Source: Phoma sp. XZ068
Taxonomy: Eukaryota; Ascomycota; Dothideomycetes; Pleosporales; Didymellaceae
Direction: 5' to 3'
Length of the DNA stretch: 64,000 nt
Assembly (NCBI GenBank): GCA_004835665.1
Contig: RBKR01000009.1
Coordinates: 62,001-126,000, forward strand
Every line of letters begins with the position of its first letter. Within the stretch, counting starts at the first letter, position 1. The notes below the pieces were generated by a model. The model saw only the letters and a program-made list of their open reading frames with translations, was not told the origin of the DNA and did no database searches. This document shows positions 12,373-23,152 of the stretch, one piece after another. The translations under genes and the position numbers were made by a program.

Positions 12373-13227
12373 ATGGCAGAAAAGGGCGATAGTATTATGG
12401 CCGACGTAGCTGTCAAGTCACAGGACGCTGGCGATATCAGCGATCTGCTGCAAACAAACCACAGCGACGCGTTCGCGTTTACCGAGTCCGAGCAGTTGGC
12501 CCTCGAGCTGTATGACCAACTGCGAGAGCTGGAGCTGCAACAAAGCTTGCTGCAAGCACAAGGAGTAGGCACGTCATGTAGTTGTACAGTTCACTTGTCG
12601 GAGGGCTAACACAATTGCAGCACATGTGCCTGATGTCTCTTCGCTCTCAGATGATGACTTGCAAGAGCAGCTGATCGTGGCCGAGCGCGAGGCTATGGAA
12701 GCAAAGGCAGAATATGAGTTGCGCAATAATATCACCCACAACGTGCTTGTCACAGATCCTATTCTCAAGGCTGTTCACGGAGGCGAAGGGACTGACTTTG
12801 CCGAAAAGTGAGTGATGGCCCCAGAAGGTGCGCACATGTTCTGACAGCGTATAGACGCCTACTGCCTTTACTCAGCGAGAATGATACCATCGCTATGGTG
12901 CATGGCCGCCTCGCCTCCAAACTTGCCTCTTCTACTCGCGCCTTGGTAACGGCTGAGCAGGCAAACATTGCTGCGAATCAGAGGAACCGCGAGGTGTCCA
13001 AAACCATGCTTGCTTTAGCAGAAGCCATGAAGTCGCAGTCAGCTGAGGATATCGAGGATCCGAGATTACGCGAGCAGATTAAAGCGGTCGAGAATGACCT
13101 GAAGGAATCAAGAAGAAGGATGAAGACGCTCAAAGGTATTCTCTCAGCGATGATCGTCGGCAGTGGCATCAACTGGGCAGGGGATGAAAGCTTAACCGAG
13201 CTGGTTTTGGACGATGAGGATGACTGA
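12373..13227 (+). CDS. CENP-H-like (Fta3/Mcm16 family) inner kinetochore protein
   Basis: Predicted exons are 12373-12577, 12621-12807 and 12855-13227, giving 254 residues. CENP-H is part of the constitutive centromere-associated network (CCAN). Family signs: an N-terminal helix rich in Glu/Gln/Leu, then VLVTDPILKAVHGG, KRLLPLLSENDTI, a long coiled region with NIAANQRN, and the C-terminal GILSAMIVGSGINWA followed by an acidic ELVLDDEDD end. The SA-IV-GSGI-WA and acidic tail pattern is what I know of fungal CENP-H. Intron 1 (12578-12620, 43 nt) is very short but is the choice that keeps phase with a CTAAC branch and TTGCAG acceptor. Intron 2 (12808-12854, 47 nt) has GTGAGT and a CTGACAG branch. 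Family assignment comes from motif memory, not a search. Confidence 0.75.
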
Positions 13228-14357
13228 AGCTGCCACCCCAGGAGAGGTCGCGGGTTTACACCAGAGAAGCTTCTCGTAAAAGCCATCTCGGTCACCATAC
13301 GTAGCTTGCTGCTGCAGCAACTGCAGCGCGTTGGTCAGATTCCAAACGTAGCTGAGAGACATCACGCGCTGGAGCAAGCTGGAGGAGGCGCCCAGCACTT
13401 CAGAAACACCGACAGTGACCGTTCTGCCCTAGTTGGCATATGCCAGGACTCTACACAGATCTGGAAATGGCCTGGAAGGAGAAGCTTCGAGAGATCGTGG
13501 AAATTCGATATGACGTAGTTTGTTGATAAACATCAGCGGAATGACCATGATGGGGGACCATTGCAAGCGTAAGCCTGGCATTCGTAGTTTTCAATGAAAC
13601 CCGTCACAAGAATAGACGTGTAGTTGTTTGCAATGATTTGATGTCTGGTTGATGAGTTCGGCACATGATGGTATTCATTGTCGATGTCACGCGTGAGGCA
13701 AGGTGGAGTCTCTTTGGGTGACGCAACGCGTTCAACGGCTGCGATGCAGATCATGAGCTCACTTCAGCAGCTTGTATCGCTTGTGTATATTATAATCAAG
13801 ATGCCAACAACAGCGCCCGCGGAAGTGAAGTGAAAGTGCAAAGTATTGGCAATCATCTAGAGACCTCACGGAGTAGTTCAAAAGCGTGATGGTTCCAGAT
13901 TTCGCCCCGTGCTCCAGGTCACGGGTGCGTCGCACCGAGACAGCCAGCCGTCTTTGCCTGCTGGAAACGGCCCAGACGCATGAAACTCGGCCCATGGAGC
14001 AACGGCAATGCCGCAAAAGCCTACTTGCTGCGGGGTTAGGGAGACAGCTGACGGTCGGGCCAGCCTCCAAGCGGCGCTGGAGAACATCGAAGAGTGCAGG
14101 CAGCCCCTTTCGGTCGGCGTGCGCAGTGGGTGAGCGAGTAACGTCAAACAGCCAACACCCCGAGTGATATCAAGGGCGGCTTTCCGCAGCGTTGACCAGT
14201 CGCAGCACGTAGCGACTGCAACGCGCAATTTTCCGGCTCGAAACCGGCCAGGCAAGGTGGGAAGAGCGACCAGCCGCGCCCAAGGTGCTGCAGGTCGTAC
14301 CTTGCCTTGCGCAGATGCTGAATGTTCGCAGCAACAGTAAAAGTGATCAAGAATGAT
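13228..14357. other. Intergenic region upstream of NHP6
   Basis: 3' UTR of the kinetochore gene followed by the distal promoter of NHP6. Minus-strand frames at 13878-14255 and 14144-14515 overlap each other, are rich in Cys and Arg, and resemble no family. No repeat or RNA gene seen. Confidence 0.45.
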
Positions 14358-15184
14358 GGATTTTGCAAAAATTGCTTGAAAGAACGCTGGAGACGGTTAG
14401 AAACGCCTGATTGACTCTGGAAGATTCGCCGATATCGTTTGCAGCCCGTGTGGTGCTGCGAAGCACCCGCCGTCGTTAGGAGGGGCTTGCGGTGCGGGCG
14501 CGCCTGCCATAACATCAGAGTTCGCTTACATAACCCCGCTTGGCGGCTCCTGCGGTTTTGGGGGACCGCTGCTTGCCCGCCCTCAATACTGTGTGAGCGT
14601 TCCTCTCATACAAATCCTCTCCATACAAACTGCTTCCACAGCAGAACACGGCTTTGGTGAGTCTCGCTTGCACTATATCATACCAACTTGATATCCAACA
14701 CAACCACACACCTCTATACTATTTTACGCGCGTTTACTGGCCTCAATTCGCGTCTCTAGACGTCTTCCTGCCTTCTTTTCTGCGCAGTTTGGGCGTCATC
14801 GCGTTCCAATTCCTGTTCATCACGTCGCGCTGCACAGCAATAACACGCCTACTAACCACCATACAGACTTCAGTCAACGCATTGAATTCTACCGATCCCA
14901 AAACCTTCCGTAAGTGCCTGCAACTTTCATCATCGCAAAATCGCGCATTCTCGCGACGCATCGCCATGTTTTGCGACCGCGTCACTGCACGCGCCGCAAG
15001 ATGCTGCTGCACGCATGTCACTCAAGTGCTCCCACCACCGCCAACATCGGTATTGGTGGTTCCACTGTCATTCACCACGTCTTTGCGTCATTTGATTGAC
15101 GCTGTTCTCTATTCACCTGCGCGTTTCTTTACTTCGCCAACAACCACCTGCTAACAGCCTGTATAGACAGACCCAACAACCAAC
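14358..15184 (+). promoter_or_regulatory. NHP6 promoter and 5' leader
   Basis: A C/T-rich region before the NHP6 start. Apart from three ATGs that all lie in the inferred 5' UTR intron, it has no plus-strand ATG from 14358 to 15184. That supports a transcript leader of several hundred bases. The precise transcription start cannot be read from sequence. Confidence 0.45.
14910..15166 (+). other. 5' UTR intron of NHP6
   Basis: A consensus donor (GTAAGTGCC) at 14910 and a CTAAC branch site with TATAG acceptor ending at 15166 frame a 257-nt intron just before the start codon. The only upstream ATGs (14966, 15001, 15015) fall inside it, so splicing would leave an ATG-free leader. An ACAG at 15170 is an alternative acceptor. 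Confidence 0.6.
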
Positions 15185-15656
15185 ATGCCTAAGGAGAAGG
15201 TAACCCGCGGCAAGGGCAAGGGCTCCAAGGCCGACTCTGGCAAGAAGAAGAAGGGTAAGGAATCACGTGCCTCTCCAAAGTTAACACAATACTAACAGGT
15301 GGCAGACCCCAACGCGCCCAAGCGCGGTCTCTCCGCCTACATGTTCTTCGCCAACGAGCAGCGCGACAAGGTCCGTGAGGACAACCCTGGCATTAAGTTC
15401 GGTAAGTGTGACTTTCAACCCAATATGTGCAACATCTAACAAACCAAAGGCGAGGTTGGCAAGATGCTCGGTGAGAAGTGGAAGGCTCTGTCCGAGAAGC
15501 AGCGCACTCCCTACGAGGCTAAGGCCGCCGCCGACAAGAAGCGCTACGAGGAGGAGAAGGCCGCTTACCAAGTATGTTACTTTTGTCTGTATTACATGTA
15601 TCGGCTAACACCCATAGCAGGCCCAGGACGAGGAGGAGGAAGAGGAGTCCGAGTAG
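15185..15656 (+). CDS. NHP6: Nhp6-type HMG-box chromatin protein
   Basis: Exons 15185-15254, 15306-15401, 15450-15571 and 15621-15656 give a protein of about 107 residues. It is a single HMG-box architectural protein that bends DNA and works with FACT at nucleosomes. It has a Lys/Gly-rich start, then the HMG box from DPNAPKRGLSAYMFF through WKALSEKQRTPYEAKA to KRYEEEKAAYQ, and an acidic tail (DEEEEEESE). Introns are 51, 48 and 49 nt with good donors. The last acceptor is a tandem ATAGCAG, so use of the first AG would add one Gln (108 residues). The gene sits behind a long pyrimidine-rich leader with its own intron, typical of a highly expressed gene. Confidence 0.95.
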
Positions 15657-16778
15657 AAGCTTGCTTCACTCGCTCTCATTCCTAGTCTAATATGCACTCA
15701 CGTGCTTCCTCTTTCTGCACTTTTGATCAGTGGTTATGGTGTCACGGGCGGCGGCTTCAGGATCGGGTATTCACATGGTTCATTTTAATGGTTCTATGCG
15801 GAAGTAAGCTAGCGATCCGGTTCATTTCGAGGGACTGCCGCAGTACAGCTTCACCAAGGCAGACATGGCTTCGACATTCGTCTATGATGTAAGGCGTTCT
15901 CTTATCACCGAGGGCGCGGAAGGCATCACGAAGCTCATGATCTTTGTACAATAGTCAACTGCGGTTTCATTATGTTTGCTACAACCTGCTGCTACCTATG
16001 TGAGATGTGCTTCATGAACAGGTGCAAGGCGCCGTTGAGATCAGAGGCGCTAGGATCGTACGAATTCCAACAGTCCCCAATTACTCAAAGAACGAAGAAC
16101 GAGCGTTCGATAACTAATTCCGAAGAGCGCAGAACTTGAAATGTTGATGGTTTTGACCGCCTACCGAACGGGTACGCGTAGCGCTACTCATGCCTCGGTA
16201 CTTCATGTCCCAGCCTTCCCTTCTCGGTCCCGCTCGCTGCATTCGGACGAAACGATTGGTGTCCGCAACAACGGAAGCGTAGATATCAGAGTGCCGAACA
16301 TTTCGGAGTAGAAAGGACATCCAAGGTAATCTGGCAGCAAACGAACAGTCTATTGAAGCGTAACGGCATTACGCCTCCGTTCCATGTTCGCCTGGCAAAC
16401 AGCCTATTTTAGATCTTGAATTCGCGTCTTGACACAAGCGTTCGTTTATCATTACACTAGCATTCATCATATTGTGAGCTCCTTCAAGGGACGTGATGAT
16501 GAGGAAATGCAGGTCCCGCATGTTGATCTTGATGTTCCTCATTCGAGAGCGGTGTCGGGGAAAAGGGACGGAGTCGTCTAGTGGAGCGGTGAGTTTGCCC
16601 GAGTCTTGCATCATTATTACGGGGTCAACCAAAGATCACTTATGGACCGCTGAACATACTTGCTGTATGGTGTAAAAGCTGCGTTCAGGCATGTCCAGGT
16701 CTGATTGAACCGGTACAGAGACAAAAGTAACTTGTATATATATGTCTAAACGTTACATGTCTTAATAATCAGCAAAGA
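15657..16778. other. Intergenic region between NHP6 and tRNA-Gly
   Basis: NHP6 3' UTR followed by about 1 kb without a recognisable gene. Small frames on both strands (such as 16369-16632 minus) have no supporting features. AT-rich DNA precedes the tRNA, as is common for Pol III genes. Confidence 0.5.
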
Positions 16779-16860
16779 GCATTGTTAGTGCAGTGGTTAG
16801 CATATCTGCTTCCCATCGGGAATCAGCAGGGGGTCGCGAGTTCGAACCTCGCACAATGCA
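16779..16860 (+). tRNA. tRNA-Gly(CCC) with a 9-nt intron
   Basis: The cloverleaf folds fully by hand. Acceptor stem 16779-16785 pairs with 16853-16859 (GCATTGT/ACAATGC) and the discriminator A is at 16860. The D stem is GTGC/GCAT, the anticodon stem is TCTGC/GCAGG, and the T arm is GCGAG-TTCGAAC-CTCGC. The anticodon CCC is at 16812-16814. Nine bases at 16816-16824 after position 37 are the intron; part of it (GGGAA) pairs with TTCCC of the anticodon loop, as tRNA introns do. Mature length is 73. The A box (TAGTGCAGTGG) is perfect. Confidence 0.93.
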
Positions 16861-16862
16861 GC

Positions 16863-16868
16863 TTTTTT
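16863..16868 (+). terminator. Pol III terminator of the tRNA
   Basis: A run of six T residues begins two bases after the tRNA discriminator, a standard RNA polymerase III stop. Confidence 0.85.
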
Positions 16869-18000
16869 GCTAGTTTTTGCTTGATGCTCGTTGGTTTCTC
16901 TGCATGCCCACATCGAGCTGATCCAGATGCTCATGGTTGATCTTATGGACATATCCTAATACCTACAGACGCCAGAATTACATCGTTCTGAGCGACTTTT
17001 GTATCTTCCTTGACAGCGTAGCGCTAAACAATTGGCTTTCGATATGGCAAATAAGATACTGGCGCAACAAGCCATCACAGGGGTCATATGTTGAGTGTGC
17101 GGATATCAGCAAGTGTAGTGTAAACATTTCATACTTTCAGTTTTTCCCTTCCTTCTATCGCTTAAACACTCGCGACTCGTCCCCCGAAATGCAAAAGAAG
17201 AGTTGGTGGTCTAGTCTGAGATGTGCTATTTCGGCTCATAGGTTTTAACTAAGAGTTGAGGAGGCTTGTGGTTGGATTCGGGACTTCTCAACTCTCCTGT
17301 GGTGAACATGTTTGTTGGCTTCAGTAATTTGGACCATGCCAATTCCCTTGGCCCAAAGTCGGATACTCTTGACCAACTCGCGCAATGCACGCAACCTTGC
17401 TCAGCGGGCAGGGTAAAGTATCGTTTATAAAGCATCAAGTACGTGAAAGGCAGATGAACTGGAGGATCTTGGTCAAGGAATGATGAGCTTATGGAAATTC
17501 GTGAACTGGACTTAGTTCAGATGTACATGGGATTTATTCGGAGCTGCCAGGACACAGGTAGGAATCTGATACGGGACGCTTTCATGCAGCATCTATAACA
17601 CGTGAAGCATAAGTGGGTAGTCAGAATGATGGTAATGGACTGACATCAGGCTTGAAGTCGAGGAAACTGAATAAAGAAGGCACATTCACAACTCGTAGAT
17701 ATTGTAAAACATGAGGAAGCGACTCAGTCAACGTAGTAGAGAGGATAGGGAATAATTCTCCGGGGCAGGGCCTAAACCCATGTTGGCCAAGGATACTGCA
17801 TGCGTTGGAATACCGGCTATTCGAGCAGAAGACCATACGATTTGACTTCCCGTGAAACGACCAAAACACCTTGCTATGCTACAATGACTGCTTGGGAGCT
17901 TCCAGGCTTCAAGCTGAGCTGTAGCCCCAGGCGTAATCGTCTTTGCCATGCCACTGACTGACGGCATTTCCACAATGCTCACATTGTCGTCTCCAACATC
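16869..18000. other. Intergenic region between tRNA-Gly and SEC11
   Basis: About 1.1 kb without a supportable gene. Open frames at 16937-17248 (plus) and 17621-17869 and 17728-17982 (minus) have no domain features. The right end is the 3' UTR of SEC11. Confidence 0.5.
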
Positions 18001-18664
18001 TCATTCCCTCTGCAATACGACCATCAATCCCATTATCCCCAGCATGACCTGCTTCAGCCACGGGTGCTCGCTCAGCAAAATGGTGACGTATCCGACGAAG
18101 GGAATAAAGCCGACTACGCTGCCGATGACATCTTCTTTGCGATTCAAGAAAGACTGGCCCTGGGCGTAGAGCTCGGTGTCGTCTGCAAGGTTGTTGTCGC
18201 CCTTTGTGAGCAGACGGAGGGGTGTTTTGCTGTAGTTGCGTCAGCTCTAGATCGCTCGTCTTACATCGCCAACGTCCAGCGTTCCATATATTGCGCACGC
18301 CAAAACGACCAGCTCAAGTCCATGCTCTGCCCTCCTCTTACAGCTGCATGTTGAAAGGAGATTCTACTTACTCTCCACCATATCTCCTTACCACCCTGTG
18401 CACAATCGGAATATCCTTGCCCTTCACATTGTACACCACAACCTCTCCCACCTGAGTGTCCAGACCCCGGTTCCACAGGAATAGCAGGTCTCCCCTCTGG
18501 AACGCGGGCTCCATGGACCCTGACAGCACAACAACGATGGGTGAAGGCGAATCGCTCGCTACGGAGAGCCCCTTCCAAAGCATGAAGGCAGTTGATAGTA
18601 CGAGCGCGAAGTTCAGGACTTGAGCGGCAAGTTGCCGGGGCTGCATGCCAGCGACGCCGAGCAT
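18001..18664 (-). CDS. SEC11: Signal peptidase complex catalytic subunit Sec11
   Basis: Exons 18664-18372 and 18229-18001 give 173 residues, the usual family length. Sec11 is the ER membrane serine protease that removes signal peptides co-translationally. It has one N-terminal membrane anchor (about residues 16-34), then LSGSMEPAFQRGD with the nucleophile Ser50, IVHRVV with His89, and TKGDNN with Asp109 and a nearby Asp115, matching the Ser-His-Asp arrangement of eukaryotic signal peptidases. A second hydrophobic stretch lies near the C-terminus. I chose the ATG at 18664 because the frame's longer start (18781) adds about 39 residues not seen in Sec11 proteins. The intron is 142 nt, GTAAGT to CTACAG. 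The gene is divergent from the PWWP-like gene. Confidence 0.95.
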
Positions 18665-19394
18665 GGTTGCGGTTCGGGTGGTTGTGAGGGTCGGTGGTTT
18701 GAGGGGTGCTTTGCGCGTATGTCCGGCAAAGTGGCTGATTTCGGACGCAGACCAGTGCGCGGCGACCACTAGGCTGGGCAATTGTATGCGGGGAGGGTTT
18801 GGCGTTGTTGTGTTTAGTCTCGTTGCCTGTGGTGGTGAGCTTGTTGCCAGATGTCCTGAGATTGGTTGATTGGCTGCTTAGTCAACCCCCGAATACTCCG
18901 CCGTCCAAGTGCGACCACCAACTTTTTTACAATCCACTTCGACAAGTAGAATGTGAAATGTGAGTATCATAGCTGCAAGTGGCTTAGGTTTCAAGATGGC
19001 ACAACTATTTCTTTTGCTGGTTCCAGATACGGAAGCGGCGCCCTTATTCTATCACGTTGTATACGGCCAGCCACCTTTACCTTGAATCCTTCATGTCGGC
19101 CTCAGATACTGTTGCTAGTGATAATTAGACTATCCTTTGTCCAACTGAGAAACCTTCCTTCATCCATTCGAGTCGAGGCACCTTTCTTCCACACTGCCAC
19201 GTTGAGCTTATCCTTTATATTCTCAAACCTCTTGTTCTAGGACCTCGCGCATTGCATCAGCAACCCTCGCACACAAATTCAACTCAGAACGCGAGTCTCA
19301 CCATCAATCCTCATCTCGAGACATCCGCAGTATCCGATAGCAACGCACATACATACACACCCATTGAACGCCTCGATTCGGCAGGGCCCCCGTC
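18665..19394. promoter_or_regulatory. Divergent intergenic region, SEC11 / PWWP-like gene
   Basis: 730 bases between two start codons pointing apart. The right part, from about 19130, is pyrimidine-rich and looks like a leader. No named regulatory motif can be supported. Confidence 0.4.
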
Positions 19395-21222
19395 ATGGCA
19401 ACATTCATACCTGGGTGTATATTGCTGTGGCGAGACCCCGACTCACGAGTGCTATGGCCTGCTGTGTATCTGACAGATGATATTGTGCCGAGAAGCTTCC
19501 AGTGCACAAGACCAATTGGCTTCTACAACCTGATTTTGACATTGAGCAAAGTCACTGGAGTAGAACATCTGTGAGTTTCCTGGATTTGTATACGCAACGA
19601 CAGGCTAAACCCATTTAGACGCTGGGCAACAACCTCTTCATTGAATGTTTATGATCCTCTTTGGGCAGAGCAGCAAAAGTCGACAGGTTCGCCCGAACTT
19701 GCCGCAGCATACGATGTTGCTGATGAAGTTCTCGATAGAAATCTTGGACTTGAGCACTGGAAGACAGCCCTTGCAAGCCACGACGTCATTATTATCTCTG
19801 ACGACGATGCTGATACAGACGATGACTTAGATGATGACATGAGAAGAGCTATGGAATTGAGCCTACTCGACGTACGTGCTCAAGAGGCACGAATGTTTCC
19901 TCAGGCAACAGCTTTTCCAACTGCCGGGCAGGGCTTGCCAGGTCAATCGACGACCCTAAATAATCCGATTTCGCCGCCATCGTCGGAGGAGGAAACACTG
20001 TCGTCCAATCGCAGCACTGGCACACCCTTTTCGTGGCCGCCCACGCCAATGCCTGCATCAAGGCAGTTCGAGCCTTACAACTTTTCCTCGCCAACTTCAA
20101 AGCGCATGGCGTCGTACTGCCCAGACTCCTCAGATGACGAGCAACCACCTCCACGTCGAAGGGTGAAGGTAAGCGCGAGCATGGAATCGACACTCAGAGG
20201 TGTGGACAGACGGCGAGACTCGAAGTTTCCGTCATCATCATCAGGTCCTACAACATCCATTGGTGGTGAACAGCAGGGGCCTGCAGGCACGGTCAAGAGC
20301 AAATCGAGCTCGCAAGGCGTAAAGTTGACGTTTGGACGCATACCGCCGCGACCAGCACATCGCAACAACCGTGCAGTCAACCATGATTCCTCCGTCTCAC
20401 AGCTGTACTCTCAGAATCGATCCAGTGCCGCTGCACTAAACGCTGATGCCGACATCATCAAAGAAGATCTGTACGTTCAAGGCTAGCATGCTGCGCGTTA
20501 TGATAAACTAACAGACATATAGCGAGAACAGCAACCAGTTCGTACAGGTTTTTGTCGGCCCTGAAGTTGAGACTGGAGCTGATCCAGATGCCGATCCTGA
20601 ACGCAGGCGACACCGGTTCCAACTACTAAAGGGTCACGTCTGGAACCGCTCTTACTTCCGCAACACCGTACACGCGATCAGCTACATCACGCCTATTGGG
20701 GAGAACACGTGGGAGCTTACACACCCAAGACTGCCGGATATTGACCCCACCGACTTCAGGTTCGCTGCTGAATACCTTACTGACGGCGACTTCGGGTTTC
20801 GACGTCCGCACGGCGAGGACCAGGTGGAGGAGACTTTCGCGCAGTGCGTGTCAGCCTGGGGAGTAGCGCGGCAGCTCAGTATGGACGATCTACAAGAGCA
20901 TATTATCAGCAAGATTCAGGGCATTGAGCCTTGGGATATGTACAACGTCTTCTACTTCGCGTGCACCATGTACTCAAGCCCGGACATCCCATCTGAGGCT
21001 TGTCATATGCTGAGAGACATGCTCTGCTCATTCATCGCTGACCATTATACGATATACATGCGGGATGAAGGCTTGCGAGAGTCGTTTCTCGACCGCATTG
21101 AGCAGCTTTCGGAGCTAGGCGCGGATATTCACTTGAAGGTGGCTGAAATGCACAGAACGCGAAGACGACCAGAAGAACGCGCAAGAGAGTTGCTTGAGCA
21201 GCAAGACACTGCTGTCGGCTAA
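19395..21222 (+). CDS. PWWP-like / UIM / BTB-like multidomain protein, function unknown
   Basis: Exons 19395-19570, 19619-20470 and 20523-21222 give 575 residues. The first exon (ILLWRDPDSRVLWPAVYLTDD) resembles a PWWP domain, a reader of methylated histones or DNA-bound nucleosomes. After an acidic run (DDDADTDDDLDDD), residues about 128-146 (MRRAMELSLLD) match a ubiquitin-interacting motif. A Ser/Pro-rich disordered centre follows. The last 230 residues, from FVQVFVGPEVE through GHVWNRSYFRN and FRFAAEYLTDGDF, look like a fungal BTB/POZ-like fold with helices after it. Introns are 48 and 52 nt with clean donors (GTGAGT, GTACGT). The first exon matters: without it the frame has no ATG start. 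A link between ubiquitin and chromatin is inference. The domain calls are by eye. Confidence 0.75.
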
Positions 21223-21554
21223 GGAGTGTGTAACAACTCACTCTAACTATGTCTCATGACGATCAGGTGGCGTGCGTTCCAAGAGGTGCGTTTGCACGGG
21301 CAGACAGTTTTCGAAATCTAGAGCCGTTACAAGGCTGATAAGAACGGATATACGAGAATTACGGACACGGACGGAGAGGCCTTGCGGAGCTAACTGGCAC
21401 ATGTTTCTTACTTTTTGTATGGAGTTTCTAAGGGTTTCTCTAAGCTTAGCTTGACAGGTCTTATACATGCACTGGCACACGAAAATATTTGGAATTGAAG
21501 TGGATGTTTAGGTTACTGGTTCACCCCGTAGCTCTCATGCACTTTGTAAATCGT
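21223..21554. other. Convergent 3' region, PWWP-like gene / RAD9
   Basis: 332 bases shared by two 3' ends. No gene or repeat seen. Confidence 0.6.
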
Positions 21555-22964
21555 CTACCAGAGTCCCTTGATCTCTGACAACCGCTGCGTAGGCTCAATA
21601 ACCGTGTCGCTATCCGTCGTATTCGTTCTTGACATGCTACCACTGTCCCGAAACGTGGGAAAGACAGCAGCGTCGTGGTCTGCACTTGCATCCCAACCCA
21701 ATGTCTCCTCCTTATTATCATAGTCCATCGGTGCCCATGCCGCATCCTCCTCTTCCTGCATGCTGGCGTCATTGTGTGGTACAAACAGGGACTCCTCATC
21801 TTCCGGCTCTCCTTGTGTTTGCGCAGGCTGGGACCGTCCTGGCGTAGATGAAAGCTGCCGTGATCCAGGGTTTCGTAGACGGCCGAGTTGATCACGTCGT
21901 GATGCTGGCTGAACAGGCGGTGGCATTTCGGACCGCATACTGCGCGTTTCTGTCCCCTCTGATGCGGTTGACGGCGCGTGCGATGCTTGCCGGCTCTGCT
22001 GCGGCGTAGCTGTGTGCTGTTGAGGTGCTGGTGTTGGCGTAAACGCAGCTCCCGTGTAGTCGCCAGATGTCATGAGGGTGAATTCAGAGACGAGACCATC
22101 GCATCCATAGCTGAATTGCAGTGGCCGGGTAGGCTGGGAGTAGTAGGCCTTGAGACTGGTCTTGAGGGTGTCTGCGTGCAGAACAATGGCCTTGAAGTCC
22201 TTTACACTGATGACAATGTGTAGCCCTGCCTGAACGTTGAAGTCTTCGAAGTCGGACGTGTTGACGGCCACTGCGGTGACGAGCGGGTGTTTCAGTATCT
22301 CCTTGCCATCAGAGATCTTCTCGGTGTAGCTCTTGAACACGCATCGGCCGTCCTCTCCTGTGAAGATATCGAGTAGCTCGGTTTTCGTGCCGAAGTACTC
22401 AATGTACTCTCTGATAGCGCCTGAGTGCATACTCCACCGATTCTGTGCTACGCTGCGGTCGAAGAGCGCATGCATAACGTCGACAGCCTCGTAGGTCAAC
22501 TTGTACATTTTGGTGACGCCTTGATTGCAAACCATCTTGATAATGAACCTACAATAGGTTTCGTTATCTTGGTCTTGCAAACTGACTTCGCAGCGCTCGA
22601 CTGCTCCATCTCGACCAAGAGGATCGTACAGTCGTCCTTTGAAGACGGATAATAAAGCCTTGGTGTACATACTGCATGTAAACCGCCCATCTGCGCCGCC
22701 AGCATCCGGAATGCACTCATACTGGCTGAAGAACTGCCTGCCGTCGAGCGTCACTGCGCAATACGCAGACTTGGATGAGTTGAGAGCGGTGAATGTAAAC
22801 TGAAATCAGAATTTAAGAAAGTGACTTGAATGAGATTCGAGGTGACCCACTCTTTCTCGACGCGCCTCGATAGCAACCGTTTCGCTGAACTTCCCCAGGC
22901 ACACAAGAAGGTCATGCACTTTTGACGCTGCCTCTGGCGTCAGTGTAAAGTTGAGCACGACCAT
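21555..22964 (-). CDS. RAD9: DNA-damage checkpoint clamp subunit Rad9
   Basis: Exons 22964-22851 and 22799-21555 give 452 residues. Rad9 (the S. pombe/human-type protein) is one subunit of the 9-1-1 clamp loaded at damaged DNA, where it recruits TopBP1-type activators of ATR. The first 280 residues have the PCNA-like Rad9 pattern: MVVLNFTLTPEAASKVHDLL, then TALNSSKSAYCAVTLDG, a central CRFIIKMVCNQGVTKMYKLTYE, and the LQFSYGCDGLVSEFTLMTSGD strand at the end of the second lobe. The remaining 170 residues are a Ser/Gln-rich unstructured tail with SQ/TP sites, ending TQRLSEIKGLW, as expected of the phosphorylated Rad9 tail. The intron (22850-22800, 51 nt) has a GTGGGT donor. The gene is divergent from the F-box gene. 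Confidence 0.92.
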
Positions 22965-23152
22965 GTTGGATGCTCATATCGGTGGCGTAGCACTGTGCCT
23001 TGCACCGGAAGTGGAGTGGTGACTGCGCGTTGGCCTAAAACGCGCTAGCGGCTGTGACATCACGGGAAGCGCGACCCTGCAGCATTGCGGAGCTCAAGCT
23101 GCGACGGTATCAACATCAACATCAACATTAACTTTGGAAAAGTCGCGTCACA
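22965..23152. promoter_or_regulatory. Bidirectional promoter, RAD9 / F-box gene
   Basis: 188 bases between divergent start codons. It contains an AAAACGCGC stretch at 23037-23045, resembling an MBF-type ACGCG core that could tie RAD9 to G1/S expression, and a GTGACATCAC element just after. Both assignments are inference. An ATCAAC repeat (23109-23128) lies near the F-box start. Confidence 0.4.
23109..23128. repeat. Short ATCAAC tandem repeat
   Basis: About three imperfect hexamer copies in the 5' leader of the F-box gene. It is small and probably a polymorphic microsatellite. Confidence 0.6.
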
